The position numbers were made by a program, and so were the translations under genes. Source: an uncultured Chthonomonas sp. (GTDB lineage: Bacteria > Armatimonadota > Chthonomonadetes > Chthonomonadales > Chthonomonadaceae). From it: a stretch of 64,000 nt of DNA. The notes beneath the pieces were generated by a model that did no database searches, was not told the origin of the DNA, and saw nothing but the letters and a program-made list of their open reading frames with translations. The stretch covers positions 124,001 through 188,000 of the forward strand of contig CAIONQ010000163.1 in NCBI GenBank assembly GCA_903859705.1. Reading direction: 5' to 3'. Positions 51,549 through 59,772 of the stretch are shown here, in pieces (position 1 is the first letter of the stretch; every line of letters starts with the position of its first letter).

Positions 51549-52882
51549 CAGCGCCGCCTGTCTGTGTTTGAATCGTCTCCACCAGGTTTAATGCCTACAA
51601 AGTTTGGCCGAAGCAGCGTTCCGTGGGTATCGTGCCGCGTGGCAGAGGGGCGGAGCATTTCGTTACTCTGTACATAGCTGCCATCGCCCTGGCGCAGCAG
51701 CATCTGTGGGTCTTCTTCTCGGCGTTTTAAGTCTCGCAGATAGGGCAGCACGCGCTGGGCAATCAGCCTTGCTTTCGCAAACTCATCCCGGCCGGTGCGC
51801 GGTGGTTTGCGCGTCATCAGGCGCTCCAGCGGTGCCAGCGCGCTGCTTGTGCCCACAACCTCCAGCGCAAGCACGGTTGCCAGTAGAAGCGCACCATCGG
51901 AACTTCGGAGTAGCGCATGAACGCGCTTCCCGCCACCCATGCTGTCATTATCGTCGTGCAGAATGCCTCTATCGGCCGTGCGTAGCAGGGGCAGCAGGCT
52001 CTTAAGAGCATCCTCCGCTGCGGCCCGTGCAGAAAAGGCACAGCGTGTGGAGAGCAGGTCTGTAAGTGCTGGAATGCACGATACGTCCTGTAACATAATC
52101 AGAGTATCGGCCGCCTGTTGTTGCAAAGCATACCGTTCTTCATTCTTCTGCCGTCTGAAAAAACCGGTTCCCGCAAGTACCAGGCCGGCAAGCACAGAGA
52201 TTATGCTCCATACCGCTGCAACCAGAGTACATAGCTCTGCCTTTGAAAGCTGCACGCCAATATATGGAAGCACTGCGAACATCCCGACCGTTGTAAACAG
52301 TGCGCCACAAATTGCGGAGGCAAACATATGCCGCCGAAGCCATCTATCAGGAGTACCAGGCACATAATCCGTAAGCACAGCTGCAATAGCAGGCGCCGCA
52401 TAGGCATAATCGGTGGCTGCAATGGTTTCAATCAAATCCAGCATCCCGTCGAGGTTCCACTGAGCAGAGGTCGACATGGCATCCGCCAGAGCTTCCCCGG
52501 CTTGCGGGCCAAAATCAACCAGCGCAGAAGCAGCATGCCGCCTAACTTCCGGCAAATCGTGCAGAAGCACATAAATCAGCGATGGAATTGCATCGTCATC
52601 GGCCAGGCGGCGCAGCATCTGAATAGATCGAATTCGCATGCTCGCCCAGCGTGGGCGATTATACGCCAGATAGCCACGGAAATTGCGAGGGCGTTTCAGC
52701 AGATAGCACAGGGCAGGAACGGCCGCAAAAGTCGGCAGCTCCTCAATCTTTCGCACCAGCCGCAGGCAATCCAATAATCGCACCCTGCGAATGCACTTCT
52801 GAGCCCTGGCAAGCAGCATATTGCGCAGCCTCAATTCGCTCAGCGTCTGCGGATCAGTTTCCCGGGTGTCCTTCAAGCTCAC
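51548..52882 (-). CDS. HEAT-repeat membrane protein (paralog 1 of 3)
   Basis: 444 aa from GTG 52882, five bases after AAGGA; the open frame reaches ATG 52921 without a ribosome site. Residues about 50-200 and 255-370 have HEAT-type helices (MRIRSIQMLRRLADDDAIPSLIYVLLHDLPEVRRHAASALVDFG). A two-span hairpin lies near 205-255 (ASAICGALFTTVGMFAVLPYI; LVAAVWSIISVLAGLVLAG). The C-terminus has LLRQGDGSYVQSNEMLRP...GTLLRPNF, a diverged version of the shared tail. First gene of the tandem set; its upstream region is the structured repeat array. Confidence 0.8.
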   Translation of the reverse strand: MSLKDTRETDPQTLSELRLRNMLLARAQKCIRRVRLLDCLRLVRKIEELPTFAAVPALCYLLKRPRNFRGYLAYNRPRWASMRIRSIQMLRRLADDDAIPSLIYVLLHDLPEVRRHAASALVDFGPQAGEALADAMSTSAQWNLDGMLDLIETIAATDYAYAAPAIAAVLTDYVPGTPDRWLRRHMFASAICGALFTTVGMFAVLPYIGVQLSKAELCTLVAAVWSIISVLAGLVLAGTGFFRRQKNEERYALQQQAADTLIMLQDVSCIPALTDLLSTRCAFSARAAAEDALKSLLPLLRTADRGILHDDNDSMGGGKRVHALLRSSDGALLLATVLALEVVGTSSALAPLERLMTRKPPRTGRDEFAKARLIAQRVLPYLRDLKRREEDPQMLLRQGDGSYVQSNEMLRPSATRHDTHGTLLRPNFVGIKPGGDDSNTDRRR

Positions 52883-53147
52883 GGCCTTCCTTTCAGAAAG
52901 CGTTACAGCACTAACACGCATACAACACAGAACAGAGATCTTGCAAAAGGGGTCAGGAGGATAATACCACTGACTTCATAAGAGTCATGTGCGATTCAAC
53001 CTTCACCTCCACACAAACACAAATAGAGCATGGTAATGCGTGGCCATACACTCCTTGCCTCTACCTCTTGATCCGAGCACGCTCGGCGCTCTCAGAGAAC
53101 ACCAGAGTTACAGCGCGGCTTGGTTCTGGAACGAGGCATTGCTGCCT

Positions 53148-53234
53148 TAGACGGAGCCTTGACTCCTCGCAAGCGAGGCGGCTCCGTAGGTGAACTTGCT
53201 TGCCTGGCCAGTGTTTTAGCGCCAGGTCGGCGCT
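53148..53234. repeat. Two-hairpin module M0 (diverged copy)
   Basis: Hairpin A here has an outer stem ACGGAGCC (53151-53158) with GGCTCCGT (53180-53187), unlike the other copies, but the inner stem CCTCG/CGAGG is the same. After exactly 26 bases comes TTTT plus hairpin B, AGCGCC-AGGTC-GGCGCT (53218-53234). A degenerate extra B-like element (TTTTAGCGGCGGGTC) follows at 53237-53251. Confidence 0.7.
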
Positions 53235-53274
53235 TGTTTTAGCGGCGGGTCGGGAAAGAGCTTTGAGCGTTACA

Positions 53275-53361
53275 GCGCTGCTATACGCCCCTCGCAAGCT
53301 CGAGGCTACAGCGCAGGTGTACTGTGCTGTTTTGTCTGTTTTTTAGCACCAGATCGGTGCT
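53275..53361. repeat. Two-hairpin module M1
   Basis: Hairpin A (53275-53314): GCGCTG...CAGCGC outer arms, inner CCTCG/CGAGG. Linker 53315-53340 (26 nt). Then TTTT and hairpin B AGCACC-AGATC-GGTGCT (53345-53361), where both arms differ from the other copies in a paired position. Confidence 0.85.
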
Positions 53362-53370
53362 CGTGCTATT

Positions 53371-53399
53371 GAGTTGACTTTGCCCCGTTGAAGTGAACG
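53371..53399. repeat. C element copy 1
   Basis: GAGTTGACTTTGCCCCGTTG and following bases. Nearly the same 29-nt sequence recurs at 53746-53774 after module M2; the first 20 positions differ at one base only. Confidence 0.65.
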
Positions 53400-53619
53400 G
53401 GTTGGGCTTGATTAGTGGTCGTTTCTGTTTTCTGACAAGAGTAAGTTTTCTTTATAGTGGGGACCAGTCCCCACACCCCTGTTGGGGCGCTGATTGCGCG
53501 CCCCAACCCCCCAGCAAAATGAAAAAGGGCCTTCACCGCCTCCCATTTCGCTGGCGCATTTTGCTTATGAATAATGACGGACCAAATGCGCCGCGAAGAA
53601 GTTGGGTTTGTACCTTTCG

Positions 53620-53706
53620 GCGCTGTTATACGCCCCTCGCAGGCTCGAGGCTACAGCGCATCTGGTTTTGTTAGATTTGCCGGCGTTTTATCGCCAGATC
53701 GGCGAT
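53620..53706. repeat. Two-hairpin module M2
   Basis: Hairpin A (53620-53659) differs from M3 by a single base. Linker 53660-53685 (26 nt, different sequence). Hairpin B is ATCGCC-AGATC-GGCGAT (53690-53706), again with a compensated change in both arms. Confidence 0.85.
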
Positions 53707-53745
53707 TGGCGTGCGGTCCTGCCTCGGGCTTGCCCGTGTGCTAAC

Positions 53746-53774
53746 GAGTTGACTATGCCCCGTTGAAATTCACG
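53746..53774. repeat. C element copy 2
   Basis: GAGTTGACTATGCCCCGTTG and following bases, matching 53371-53399. It begins 39 nt after module M2, whereas copy 1 begins 9 nt after module M1. Confidence 0.65.
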
Positions 53775-53803
53775 TTGACGAGACGATTTGTCGTTGTAGA
53801 TTG

Positions 53804-53890
53804 GCGCTGTTATACGCCCCTCGCAAGCTCGAGGCTACAGCGCGGGTGATTCTGGCTGCCATGCTGGTATTTTAGCGCCGGGGCGGCGCT
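53804..53890. repeat. Two-hairpin module M3
   Basis: Hairpin A 53804-53843, 26-nt linker 53844-53869, hairpin B AGCGCC-GGGGC-GGCGCT (53874-53890). Last copy, 227 nt before the aldolase start. Confidence 0.85.
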
Positions 53891-54117
53891 TCCCGCACCG
53901 CCTATTTATTGCATGCTGTCGTTTCGATCCACAGAGAGCAATTGTGTCATAATAGTGAGGAACGAAATCACACAGTACAGCCAGCTGAAAGTGCCATAAG
54001 CGCGAGGCGCTCTTAAATCAGGATTGCTTCGTATGCCCTGAAAGTCCACAGCGATAAGCTCGGGTTGGGACTGCGGGGACGATGGCGAAATTGCAGCGGT
54101 TTTGAAGGAGACCTTTC

Positions 54118-55074
54118 ATGATTGTCCCAACCAGTACGCTGTTTGAACATGCGTACGGCAAATATGCGGTGGGTGCCTATAACATTAACAACCTGGAGCA
54201 GGCAATGGGCCTGTTCCGTGGCTGCATCGATTCTCAGGCGCCGTTCATTATCCAGATTTCTAAGGGAGCACGCTCTTATACAGATAAGCGCATGCTGGAA
54301 GCCATCATCCGCGCGGCGGATGTTATCTTCCCAGAAGCTCTTTTTGCAGTTCACCTCGATCATGGCGATGAGGCCACCGCACTTGAGTGCGTGGAGAGCG
54401 GCTTCTACTCCTCCGTTATGATCGATGCCTCCCACCATTCATTCGATGAGAACGTTGCCATCACCAAGCGCGTGGTGGATGCGGCCCATGCACGCGGCAT
54501 CTCGGTAGAAGCCGAACTCGGCATGCTCGGTGGCGTTGAGGAAGATATTCAGGTAGACGAAAAGAATGTTTGCCTAACCGATCCAGATGAGGCACTTGCC
54601 TTCGTTAAGGCTACCGGCTGCGACTCCCTGGCATGCGCCATCGGCACCAGCCACGGCGCATTCAAGTTCTCTGGCCAGCAGGGCATCCATTTCGATCGCG
54701 TTAAGGCAATTCAGGAACTGCTTCCCAACTACCCGCTGGTTATGCACGGCTCCTCCTCAGTTCCGCAGGATGAGGTTGCTCGCATCAATGAGGCCGGTGG
54801 CGATATCCGCGGCAGCAAGGGCGTAGATCCCGAGCAGTACCTGCCCGCAGCATTGCTCGGCGTTTGCAAGGTTAACATCGATACCGATGGCCGCCTGGTA
54901 TGGACCCGCGTTCACCGTGAGTTCTTCCGCGATAAGCCCGGCGAATTCGACCTGCGACCCCCAGGCAAGGTCTTCATGGCAGAATATGCCAAGTTTATCG
55001 CAAGCCGCAACACCTACCTTGGCTCCGCCGGTCAGCTTGAAGGCGCTCGCGCCCATGCGGTCTCCAAAGGTTAA
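54118..55074 (+). CDS. fba: Class II fructose-bisphosphate aldolase
   Basis: Cleaves fructose 1,6-bisphosphate to dihydroxyacetone phosphate and glyceraldehyde 3-phosphate with zinc. 318 aa: AYNINNLEQAMGLF, zinc ligand region HLDHGDE near 82, EAELGMLGG, AIGTSHGAFKF near 179, LVMHGSSSVP, KVNIDTDGRL. HLDHG and the GTSHG/HGSS histidines are all present. ATG 54118 follows AAGGAG by 7 bases. Monocistronic, closed by a terminator, with the repeat array upstream. Confidence 0.96.
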   Translation: MIVPTSTLFEHAYGKYAVGAYNINNLEQAMGLFRGCIDSQAPFIIQISKGARSYTDKRMLEAIIRAADVIFPEALFAVHLDHGDEATALECVESGFYSSVMIDASHHSFDENVAITKRVVDAAHARGISVEAELGMLGGVEEDIQVDEKNVCLTDPDEALAFVKATGCDSLACAIGTSHGAFKFSGQQGIHFDRVKAIQELLPNYPLVMHGSSSVPQDEVARINEAGGDIRGSKGVDPEQYLPAALLGVCKVNIDTDGRLVWTRVHREFFRDKPGEFDLRPPGKVFMAEYAKFIASRNTYLGSAGQLEGARAHAVSKG

Positions 55075-55089
55075 TTAAGAATGGTTTGG

Positions 55090-55132
55090 AAGAGCCACCG
55101 GAACCCAGGGGTACCGGTGGCTCTTTCTGTTT
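55090..55132 (+). terminator. Terminator after fba
   Basis: AAGAGCCACCGG (55090-55101) pairs with CCGGTGGCTCTT (55114-55125), 12 bp, followed by TCTGTTTG. Confidence 0.85.
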
Positions 55133-55181
55133 GTGATTGCGTTCGGCACTTTCTGAACCTGAGGGGACACGGCAAATTGCC

Positions 55182-55937
55182 ATGGACCGAATAACTCCCA
55201 CCTTAAAACCAACAAATCAGCGCGTTGTGCAGCGCCAGCGCTGGGCCAACTTGCTCTTTCTTCACTGGGTGGTTGATGCAGAGCCACTGCAAAAAATTCT
55301 GCCCCCCGGCCTCACTCTGGATACTTTTGAGGGCAAGGCCTACGTTGGCCTGGTGCCCTTCACCATGACGGGCGTTCGGCCCGTATGGGCACCCCCAGTA
55401 AAACCTATTTCTAACTTTCACGAAACCAACCTGCGGACCTATGTGCACTTTAATGGCGAAAACCCGGGCGTGTGGTTCTTTAGTCTGGATGCCGCCAACT
55501 CCCTCGCAGTAAAAATTGCGCGCACCTTCTGGAAGCTGCCTTACCATCGCGCTGATATGACGATGGACGTTCAGCATCCAACCGATACTTCAACCCGAGT
55601 TCATTACGTAACCCGCAGAATGTGGCCAGAGCCACTGCCCGCAGAGTGCCGCGTAGATTACACTGTGGATAGCCCCGTTATCCCCGCAACCCCCGGTACT
55701 CTGGAACATTTTCTTGCCGAGCGCTATCTGCTGTATGCCTACCGCGATGGCGCGCTGTACCGAGGGCAGGTGTACCACACACCGTACCCACTGCAGGTTT
55801 CTGAGGTTCAAAGCCTCAACGAATCCATGGTCCGTGCCGCTGGCATCAATCGGCCAGATGCGGCTCCGCTTTCACACTATGCCTCAGAAGTAGATGTCCA
55901 TATCTATGGACTTAACAAACTGCCCGGAGGCAGCTAA
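55182..55937 (+). CDS. DUF2071 (YqjF-like) protein
   Basis: 251 aa from ATG 55182. Typical DUF2071 blocks: RWANLLFLHWVVDAEPLQKILPPGLTLDTFEGKAYVGLVPF, NFHETNLRTYV, WFFSLDAANSLAVKIAR, YHTPYPLQ. Domain related to acetoacetate decarboxylase folds; enzymatic role unknown. Followed 6 nt later by the RibD-C gene, so they may be co-transcribed. GAGGGGA lies 17 bases before the start, farther than usual, so the start could be earlier (55137). Confidence 0.88.
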   Translation: MDRITPTLKPTNQRVVQRQRWANLLFLHWVVDAEPLQKILPPGLTLDTFEGKAYVGLVPFTMTGVRPVWAPPVKPISNFHETNLRTYVHFNGENPGVWFFSLDAANSLAVKIARTFWKLPYHRADMTMDVQHPTDTSTRVHYVTRRMWPEPLPAECRVDYTVDSPVIPATPGTLEHFLAERYLLYAYRDGALYRGQVYHTPYPLQVSEVQSLNESMVRAAGINRPDAAPLSHYASEVDVHIYGLNKLPGGS

Positions 55938-55943
55938 ACAAAG

Positions 55944-56690
55944 ATGACGCTTACCCGGTTAACCGAAACAGCCGCAGATACAGATTCGGTTTACGCCGAT
56001 ATTAGCTGGCCAGATGCTCCCACTGGTCGGCCCTATGTGTATGTAAACATGGCCTCCACTGCCGATGGCAAAATTGTCATCGGCACCGCTCATGGCAGTG
56101 CGAAAGGGGTTGGGGGAGCCACCGATCAGCTGTTGTTTCGGCGCCTGCAGTTGCAGGCAGATGCCGTTATTGTTGGCGCCGTAACGCTGCGTGCCAGCCA
56201 GGTAATCTATCCATCACAGAAGCCCAGGTTCACGGTAACACGCTCCGGAGATATCCCAACCAGCAACCGGTTTTTTACGGATGCCCCGGATAAAGCCCAC
56301 ATATTTGTTCCAGGAAGTCTGGATGAACACGTGTGCAGCAGGCTTGCCGCCGAAACAGGCGCCGCCGTGCTACCCTGTGGCACAACCGATGTGGACATTC
56401 CCCGGGCACTCGGGATAATACGTAATCAGTTCGGGGCAAAATCGCTGCTATGCGAAGGCGGATCTGTCCTGAACGAGCAGCTTTTTCGGCTGGGCCTGGT
56501 AGATGAACTGTTTCTAACGCTCGCACCCAGGATAAAGGGTGGGGCGCACTTGCCAACCCCCGTTGGGGGCGCTGGTTTCGAGCCCGGGAAGTACGCCTCG
56601 TTACAGCTGCTTTCTGTGTATCGGGATGAGGATGAACTCTACCTGCGATACCGTGTGGTACCACAGCAATCAGAAGGGACGCAGCAATGA
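55944..56690 (+). CDS. RibD C-terminal-domain reductase (pyrimidine/dihydrofolate reductase-like)
   Basis: 248 aa. YVYVNMASTADGKIVIG, ADAVIVGAVTLRA, and LCEGGSVLNEQLFRLGLVDELFLTLAPRIKGG are the RibD_C / DHFR-like fold blocks, usually reducing the ribosyl side chain of a riboflavin precursor with NADPH. Stand-alone proteins of this type also include archaeal-style riboflavin reductases or less specific reductases. No RibD deaminase domain is attached and no rib genes are nearby, so its substrate is uncertain. Stop overlaps the next start (ATGA). Confidence 0.88.
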   Translation: MTLTRLTETAADTDSVYADISWPDAPTGRPYVYVNMASTADGKIVIGTAHGSAKGVGGATDQLLFRRLQLQADAVIVGAVTLRASQVIYPSQKPRFTVTRSGDIPTSNRFFTDAPDKAHIFVPGSLDEHVCSRLAAETGAAVLPCGTTDVDIPRALGIIRNQFGAKSLLCEGGSVLNEQLFRLGLVDELFLTLAPRIKGGAHLPTPVGGAGFEPGKYASLQLLSVYRDEDELYLRYRVVPQQSEGTQQ

Positions 56691-58303
56691 AACCCTACCG
56701 GCTGGTAACTGCCGAGCAGATCCGGGAGATGGATCACAGGGCCATCACAGAGTACGGTATCCCTGGCTCCGTACTAATGGAAAGCGCCGGCGCTGCCGTT
56801 GTGGATGCGCTGCTGGCCCGTTGTGGCACCCTTGCAGGCCGCCAAATACTTATCTGCTGTGGAGGCGGCAACAATGGGGGAGATGGCTACGTAATTGCCC
56901 GCAGGTTGGCACTGCTGGGTGCAAGGCCCGTTGTGGCCATGCTCGCTTCTCCCGCTGCGCTCACCGGCGATGCCATGCTGCACTACCAGGTTCTACAGAA
57001 CACAGCCGTTTGCCCCATTATTCAGTGGGATTCTGAAACGCAGCCGCTACCCGCCCCGTTTGGTGAAATAGATATCATCGTGGATGCGCTTCTCGGCACC
57101 GGCCTCAGCAGCGCGCCACGGGCTGCGTTTGCAGCTGCCATCCACAGCATCAATGCTGCAAGGCAGCGCAATCCCCGGCTGGTTGTGGCAGCAGTAGATG
57201 TGCCCTCGGGAATTGATTCGGATACCGGCGCAAGCCCCGGGGCAGCAATAAGGGCCGATTTTACGGCAACGTTTGCCCGACCGAAGGTTGGCATGTATTT
57301 GCCGCCAGCATCGGAGCATACCGGCGATATTCTGGTTTCTGATATCGGATTCTGTTGGGATTTGATTGAGCCACAGGGGGCTCCGCAGATCACTCCAGAT
57401 ACGGTTTTCAACGTTTTGCTGGATGCAAGGCGATTGGAATCCAACAAAGGCGACTTTGGACACGTCGGTATCATTGCAGGTTCTCGCGGTATGACCGGTG
57501 CACCGGTAATGGCCGCCAGGGCAGCGCAGCGTGCTGGCGCTGGCCTGGTTACCGTGTTAACCGCCGCAAGTGCTCAGGCATCTGTTTCAGTTCGGCTGGA
57601 TGAACAGATGACGATGCCACTTGCCGAAGACCACTCCGGCGCTATCTCCGAAGCGGCTTTCGATGCCGTTAAGAGCTTTGCTATACGTGCATCGGCACTC
57701 TGCATTGGCCCGGGCCTCACCATGGCCACAGGCACCGCAACGCTGGTGAAACGCATTCTCACCGAGCTGGATATTCCGGCAGTTGTGGATGCAGACGGGC
57801 TGAACATCCTGGCTGCAGATGCCAGTATCGCTGTGGGCCGGAGCAATACATCCGTTTGGGTGCTCACACCACATCCCGGGGAGGCTGCTCGCCTGCTCGG
57901 AACAAGTGCGGAAAATGTGCAGTCCAATCGTATAGCATCGGTGTGCGAAATTGCACGCCGCTACCATGCTGTGGTGCTTCTGAAAGGGAGATATACCCTG
58001 GTGGCGGGCCCGGATGGCGAGATCCTGGTGAATACCACAGGTAATCCCGGCATGGCATCTGGAGGCATGGGCGATACTCTAACCGGCATAGTGGCCGCGT
58101 TCCTTGCAGCACTTGCTCGCAAAGGCGCACTAAATCCACATTCTGCCCTGCACTGCACCGCCGCTGCCGCCGCAATTCACGGCCTCGCAGGTGATATCGC
58201 TTTACGGAAGTATGGCGAAATAGGGCTTACTGCAGGGGATGTTGGTGCAGCCATTGCCGAAGCGATACTGGAAACACAGCATCGGCTTGCTGCCACATCA
58301 TAA
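56687..58303 (+). CDS. nnr: Bifunctional NAD(P)H-hydrate epimerase / ADP-dependent hydratase
   Basis: 538 aa with the two repair domains fused: NnrE-like epimerase 1 to about 215 (MDHRAITEYGIPGSVLMESAG, CGGGNNGGDGYVIARRL, DALLGTGLS) and NnrD-like ATP/ADP-dependent dehydratase about 235-530 (KGDFGHVGIIAGSRGMTGAPVMAARAAQRAGAGLV, LTPHPGEAARLLG, LLKGRYTLVAGPDG, NPGMASGGMGDTLTG). It repairs NAD(P)HX. The GTG/ATG context ATGA overlaps the reductase stop, so the two are translated together. Confidence 0.95.
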   Translation: MKPYRLVTAEQIREMDHRAITEYGIPGSVLMESAGAAVVDALLARCGTLAGRQILICCGGGNNGGDGYVIARRLALLGARPVVAMLASPAALTGDAMLHYQVLQNTAVCPIIQWDSETQPLPAPFGEIDIIVDALLGTGLSSAPRAAFAAAIHSINAARQRNPRLVVAAVDVPSGIDSDTGASPGAAIRADFTATFARPKVGMYLPPASEHTGDILVSDIGFCWDLIEPQGAPQITPDTVFNVLLDARRLESNKGDFGHVGIIAGSRGMTGAPVMAARAAQRAGAGLVTVLTAASAQASVSVRLDEQMTMPLAEDHSGAISEAAFDAVKSFAIRASALCIGPGLTMATGTATLVKRILTELDIPAVVDADGLNILAADASIAVGRSNTSVWVLTPHPGEAARLLGTSAENVQSNRIASVCEIARRYHAVVLLKGRYTLVAGPDGEILVNTTGNPGMASGGMGDTLTGIVAAFLAALARKGALNPHSALHCTAAAAAIHGLAGDIALRKYGEIGLTAGDVGAAIAEAILETQHRLAATS

Positions 58304-58370
58304 GCTTTTCCTGGTTTTCGATAATAGGATACATGCCGCTGCATCACCCGGCATATGAAGAGGGATACGC

Positions 58371-59729
58371 ATGGTATTGAACACCCGGATTGCCGCTGGC
58401 TTCTGTGCGCTTTCATTAACAGTTGCCGCCCTTTTGATGGCGCCCTCCTCGGCTTCCGCACAAAATAAGGAAACGGGCGCTCCCACCTCTGCGGGTGCAC
58501 CCACTTCTGCTGGCGCGCCGGCAGGGCAGGTTCTGCAGGTAAAAAAGAGCCTTACCGGGGAGTTTACATACCGTTTCTTCTCGCCCACAGGTTACAGCAC
58601 GGCTCCGGCAGCGCTGCCCGCGGCGGCGCCCGGCGTTGCGGCCCCCATCTCCGTGCCCGCCGAGGCGGCCAAAGCCACCTTAGAAGTAGTGGATAAAACA
58701 CGCGGCAACGTTGCCCAAATCCCCGTTGCAGGCATCAAGGCCGGGGCAGTTACGCTGGATGAGGCAAGCTTTAAGTCCGTACAAACCGTGTTTGTTACCG
58801 TGCAGAAAGCGGGCAAGCCGGTTACCGATGTGCTGGTTACCATGAGCACCGCGGATCATAAGTTTTCTATGGCGTTTCCGCTCAAAGCATCGGATGCAGG
58901 CGTGGCGCAATTTCCCACTGTGCCCATGGGCGTTCCCATTACAGTAGCGGTAAATGCGGCCGGGCATCCGCCATTTCAGTCCATCAATACTCTTCAGCCG
59001 GGGCATCCAGCCGATGGCGTGCATTGGCCCGTAATTCAGGTGGATTGGGCCGATGTGGCCACCCTCACCCCGGCGCCAACCGCGCCCGTTGCTGCGGCTC
59101 CTACCGCCCCTGTAGCGGCTGCCGCGCAAAAGCCTGCTCCCGAAACGGGAGGCGGCTTCAGCCAGATTTTAAACATAATCATCGCGATTGGATTTCTTGC
59201 GGCTCTGGCCTATGGAGTTTTGTGGGCCTTCAATAATGGCCACATCAAAACCCTGCTGGAAAAAGCCGGTGTCAACACCTCCGAGCTCAAGCCCGCAGAT
59301 GGTGCTCAGCCATCCCCATTTGATAAACCGGCTGCCCCGCCAATTACACCCATTACAGAAGGCACCGCCGATCCGTTTGGGGGTGCACCCTTCGCCGGAG
59401 CACCAGCAGCTGCTTACGCCGCCGCTCCCTCTGGCCCACGCCTCGTTGCCACGGCGGGCTCCTACTCTGGCACCATTTTTGCAGTGGCTGGGCCGCAGGT
59501 TAGCATTGGCCGAGATACCGCCGCCGGTGTATCACTCAGTTCCGATACCAGCACATCCCGTCAGCATGCGCTGCTCAGCAACGATAGCGGACAGTACTCT
59601 ATTGCCGATGCAGGCAGCTCCAATGGTACTTTCCTCAATGGTGTGCGCCTGCAGCAAGGGGTTGCGCATCCACTTCGCAGTGGCGATGAAATCCAGATCG
59701 GGCAAACCCGATTCCGGTTTGAGGCCTGA
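58371..59729 (+). CDS. Exported FHA-domain protein with membrane anchor
   Basis: 452 aa. Signal peptide MVLNTRIAAGFCALSLTVAALLMAPSSASA; short repeats GAPTSAGAPTSAG; beta-rich extracytoplasmic part with SFKSVQTVFVTVQKAGKPVTDVLVTM; Pro/Ala-rich hinge APTAPVAAAPTAPVAAAAQKP; one membrane span (IIIAIGFLAALAYGVLWAF, about 265-285); then a cytoplasmic FHA domain from about 365 (VSIGRDTAAG, TSRQHALLS, GSSNGTFLNG). Canonical Arg, Ser, His and Asn are present, so phospho-threonine binding is likely. GAAGAGGG precedes ATG 58371. Starts the FHA cluster. Confidence 0.85.
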   Translation: MVLNTRIAAGFCALSLTVAALLMAPSSASAQNKETGAPTSAGAPTSAGAPAGQVLQVKKSLTGEFTYRFFSPTGYSTAPAALPAAAPGVAAPISVPAEAAKATLEVVDKTRGNVAQIPVAGIKAGAVTLDEASFKSVQTVFVTVQKAGKPVTDVLVTMSTADHKFSMAFPLKASDAGVAQFPTVPMGVPITVAVNAAGHPPFQSINTLQPGHPADGVHWPVIQVDWADVATLTPAPTAPVAAAPTAPVAAAAQKPAPETGGGFSQILNIIIAIGFLAALAYGVLWAFNNGHIKTLLEKAGVNTSELKPADGAQPSPFDKPAAPPITPITEGTADPFGGAPFAGAPAAAYAAAPSGPRLVATAGSYSGTIFAVAGPQVSIGRDTAAGVSLSSDTSTSRQHALLSNDSGQYSIADAGSSNGTFLNGVRLQQGVAHPLRSGDEIQIGQTRFRFEA

Positions 59730-59772
59730 TGATCCCACCCTGTTTCTGCCATAGTGGCGTGGAGTGTACGGA

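Larger units (their letters stand above)
52883..54117. other. 1.2-kb non-coding region rich in inverted repeats
   Basis: Between the HEAT operon (minus) and the aldolase gene (plus). No protein-coding frame is convincing: the open frames are short and run through repeats. Besides the four 87-nt modules, other perfect inverted repeats are TGGGGA/TCCCCA (53458-53473), TTGGGGCGC/GCGCCCCAA (53482-53506) and GGCGCATTT/AAATGCGCC (53553-53592). TGACT/AGTCA (52971-52987) is near the HEAT operon start. It must also hold the promoters for both flanking operons, which I cannot place with confidence. Confidence 0.8.

Noticed and set aside
53393-53674. 93-aa open frame inside the repeat region
   Set aside because: It runs through hairpin sequence, has no ribosome site and is rich in Pro, Trp and Cys as expected for translated palindromic DNA.
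53148-53890. CRISPR array
   Set aside because: The repeats are not directly repeated units of 24-40 nt with unique 30-40 nt spacers; the modules are 87 nt, unevenly spaced, and no cas genes are nearby.
53148-53890. Integron attC array
   Set aside because: There are no gene cassettes between the hairpins and I could not match the required R and L box pairs (GTTRRRY and its complement) at the stem bases.
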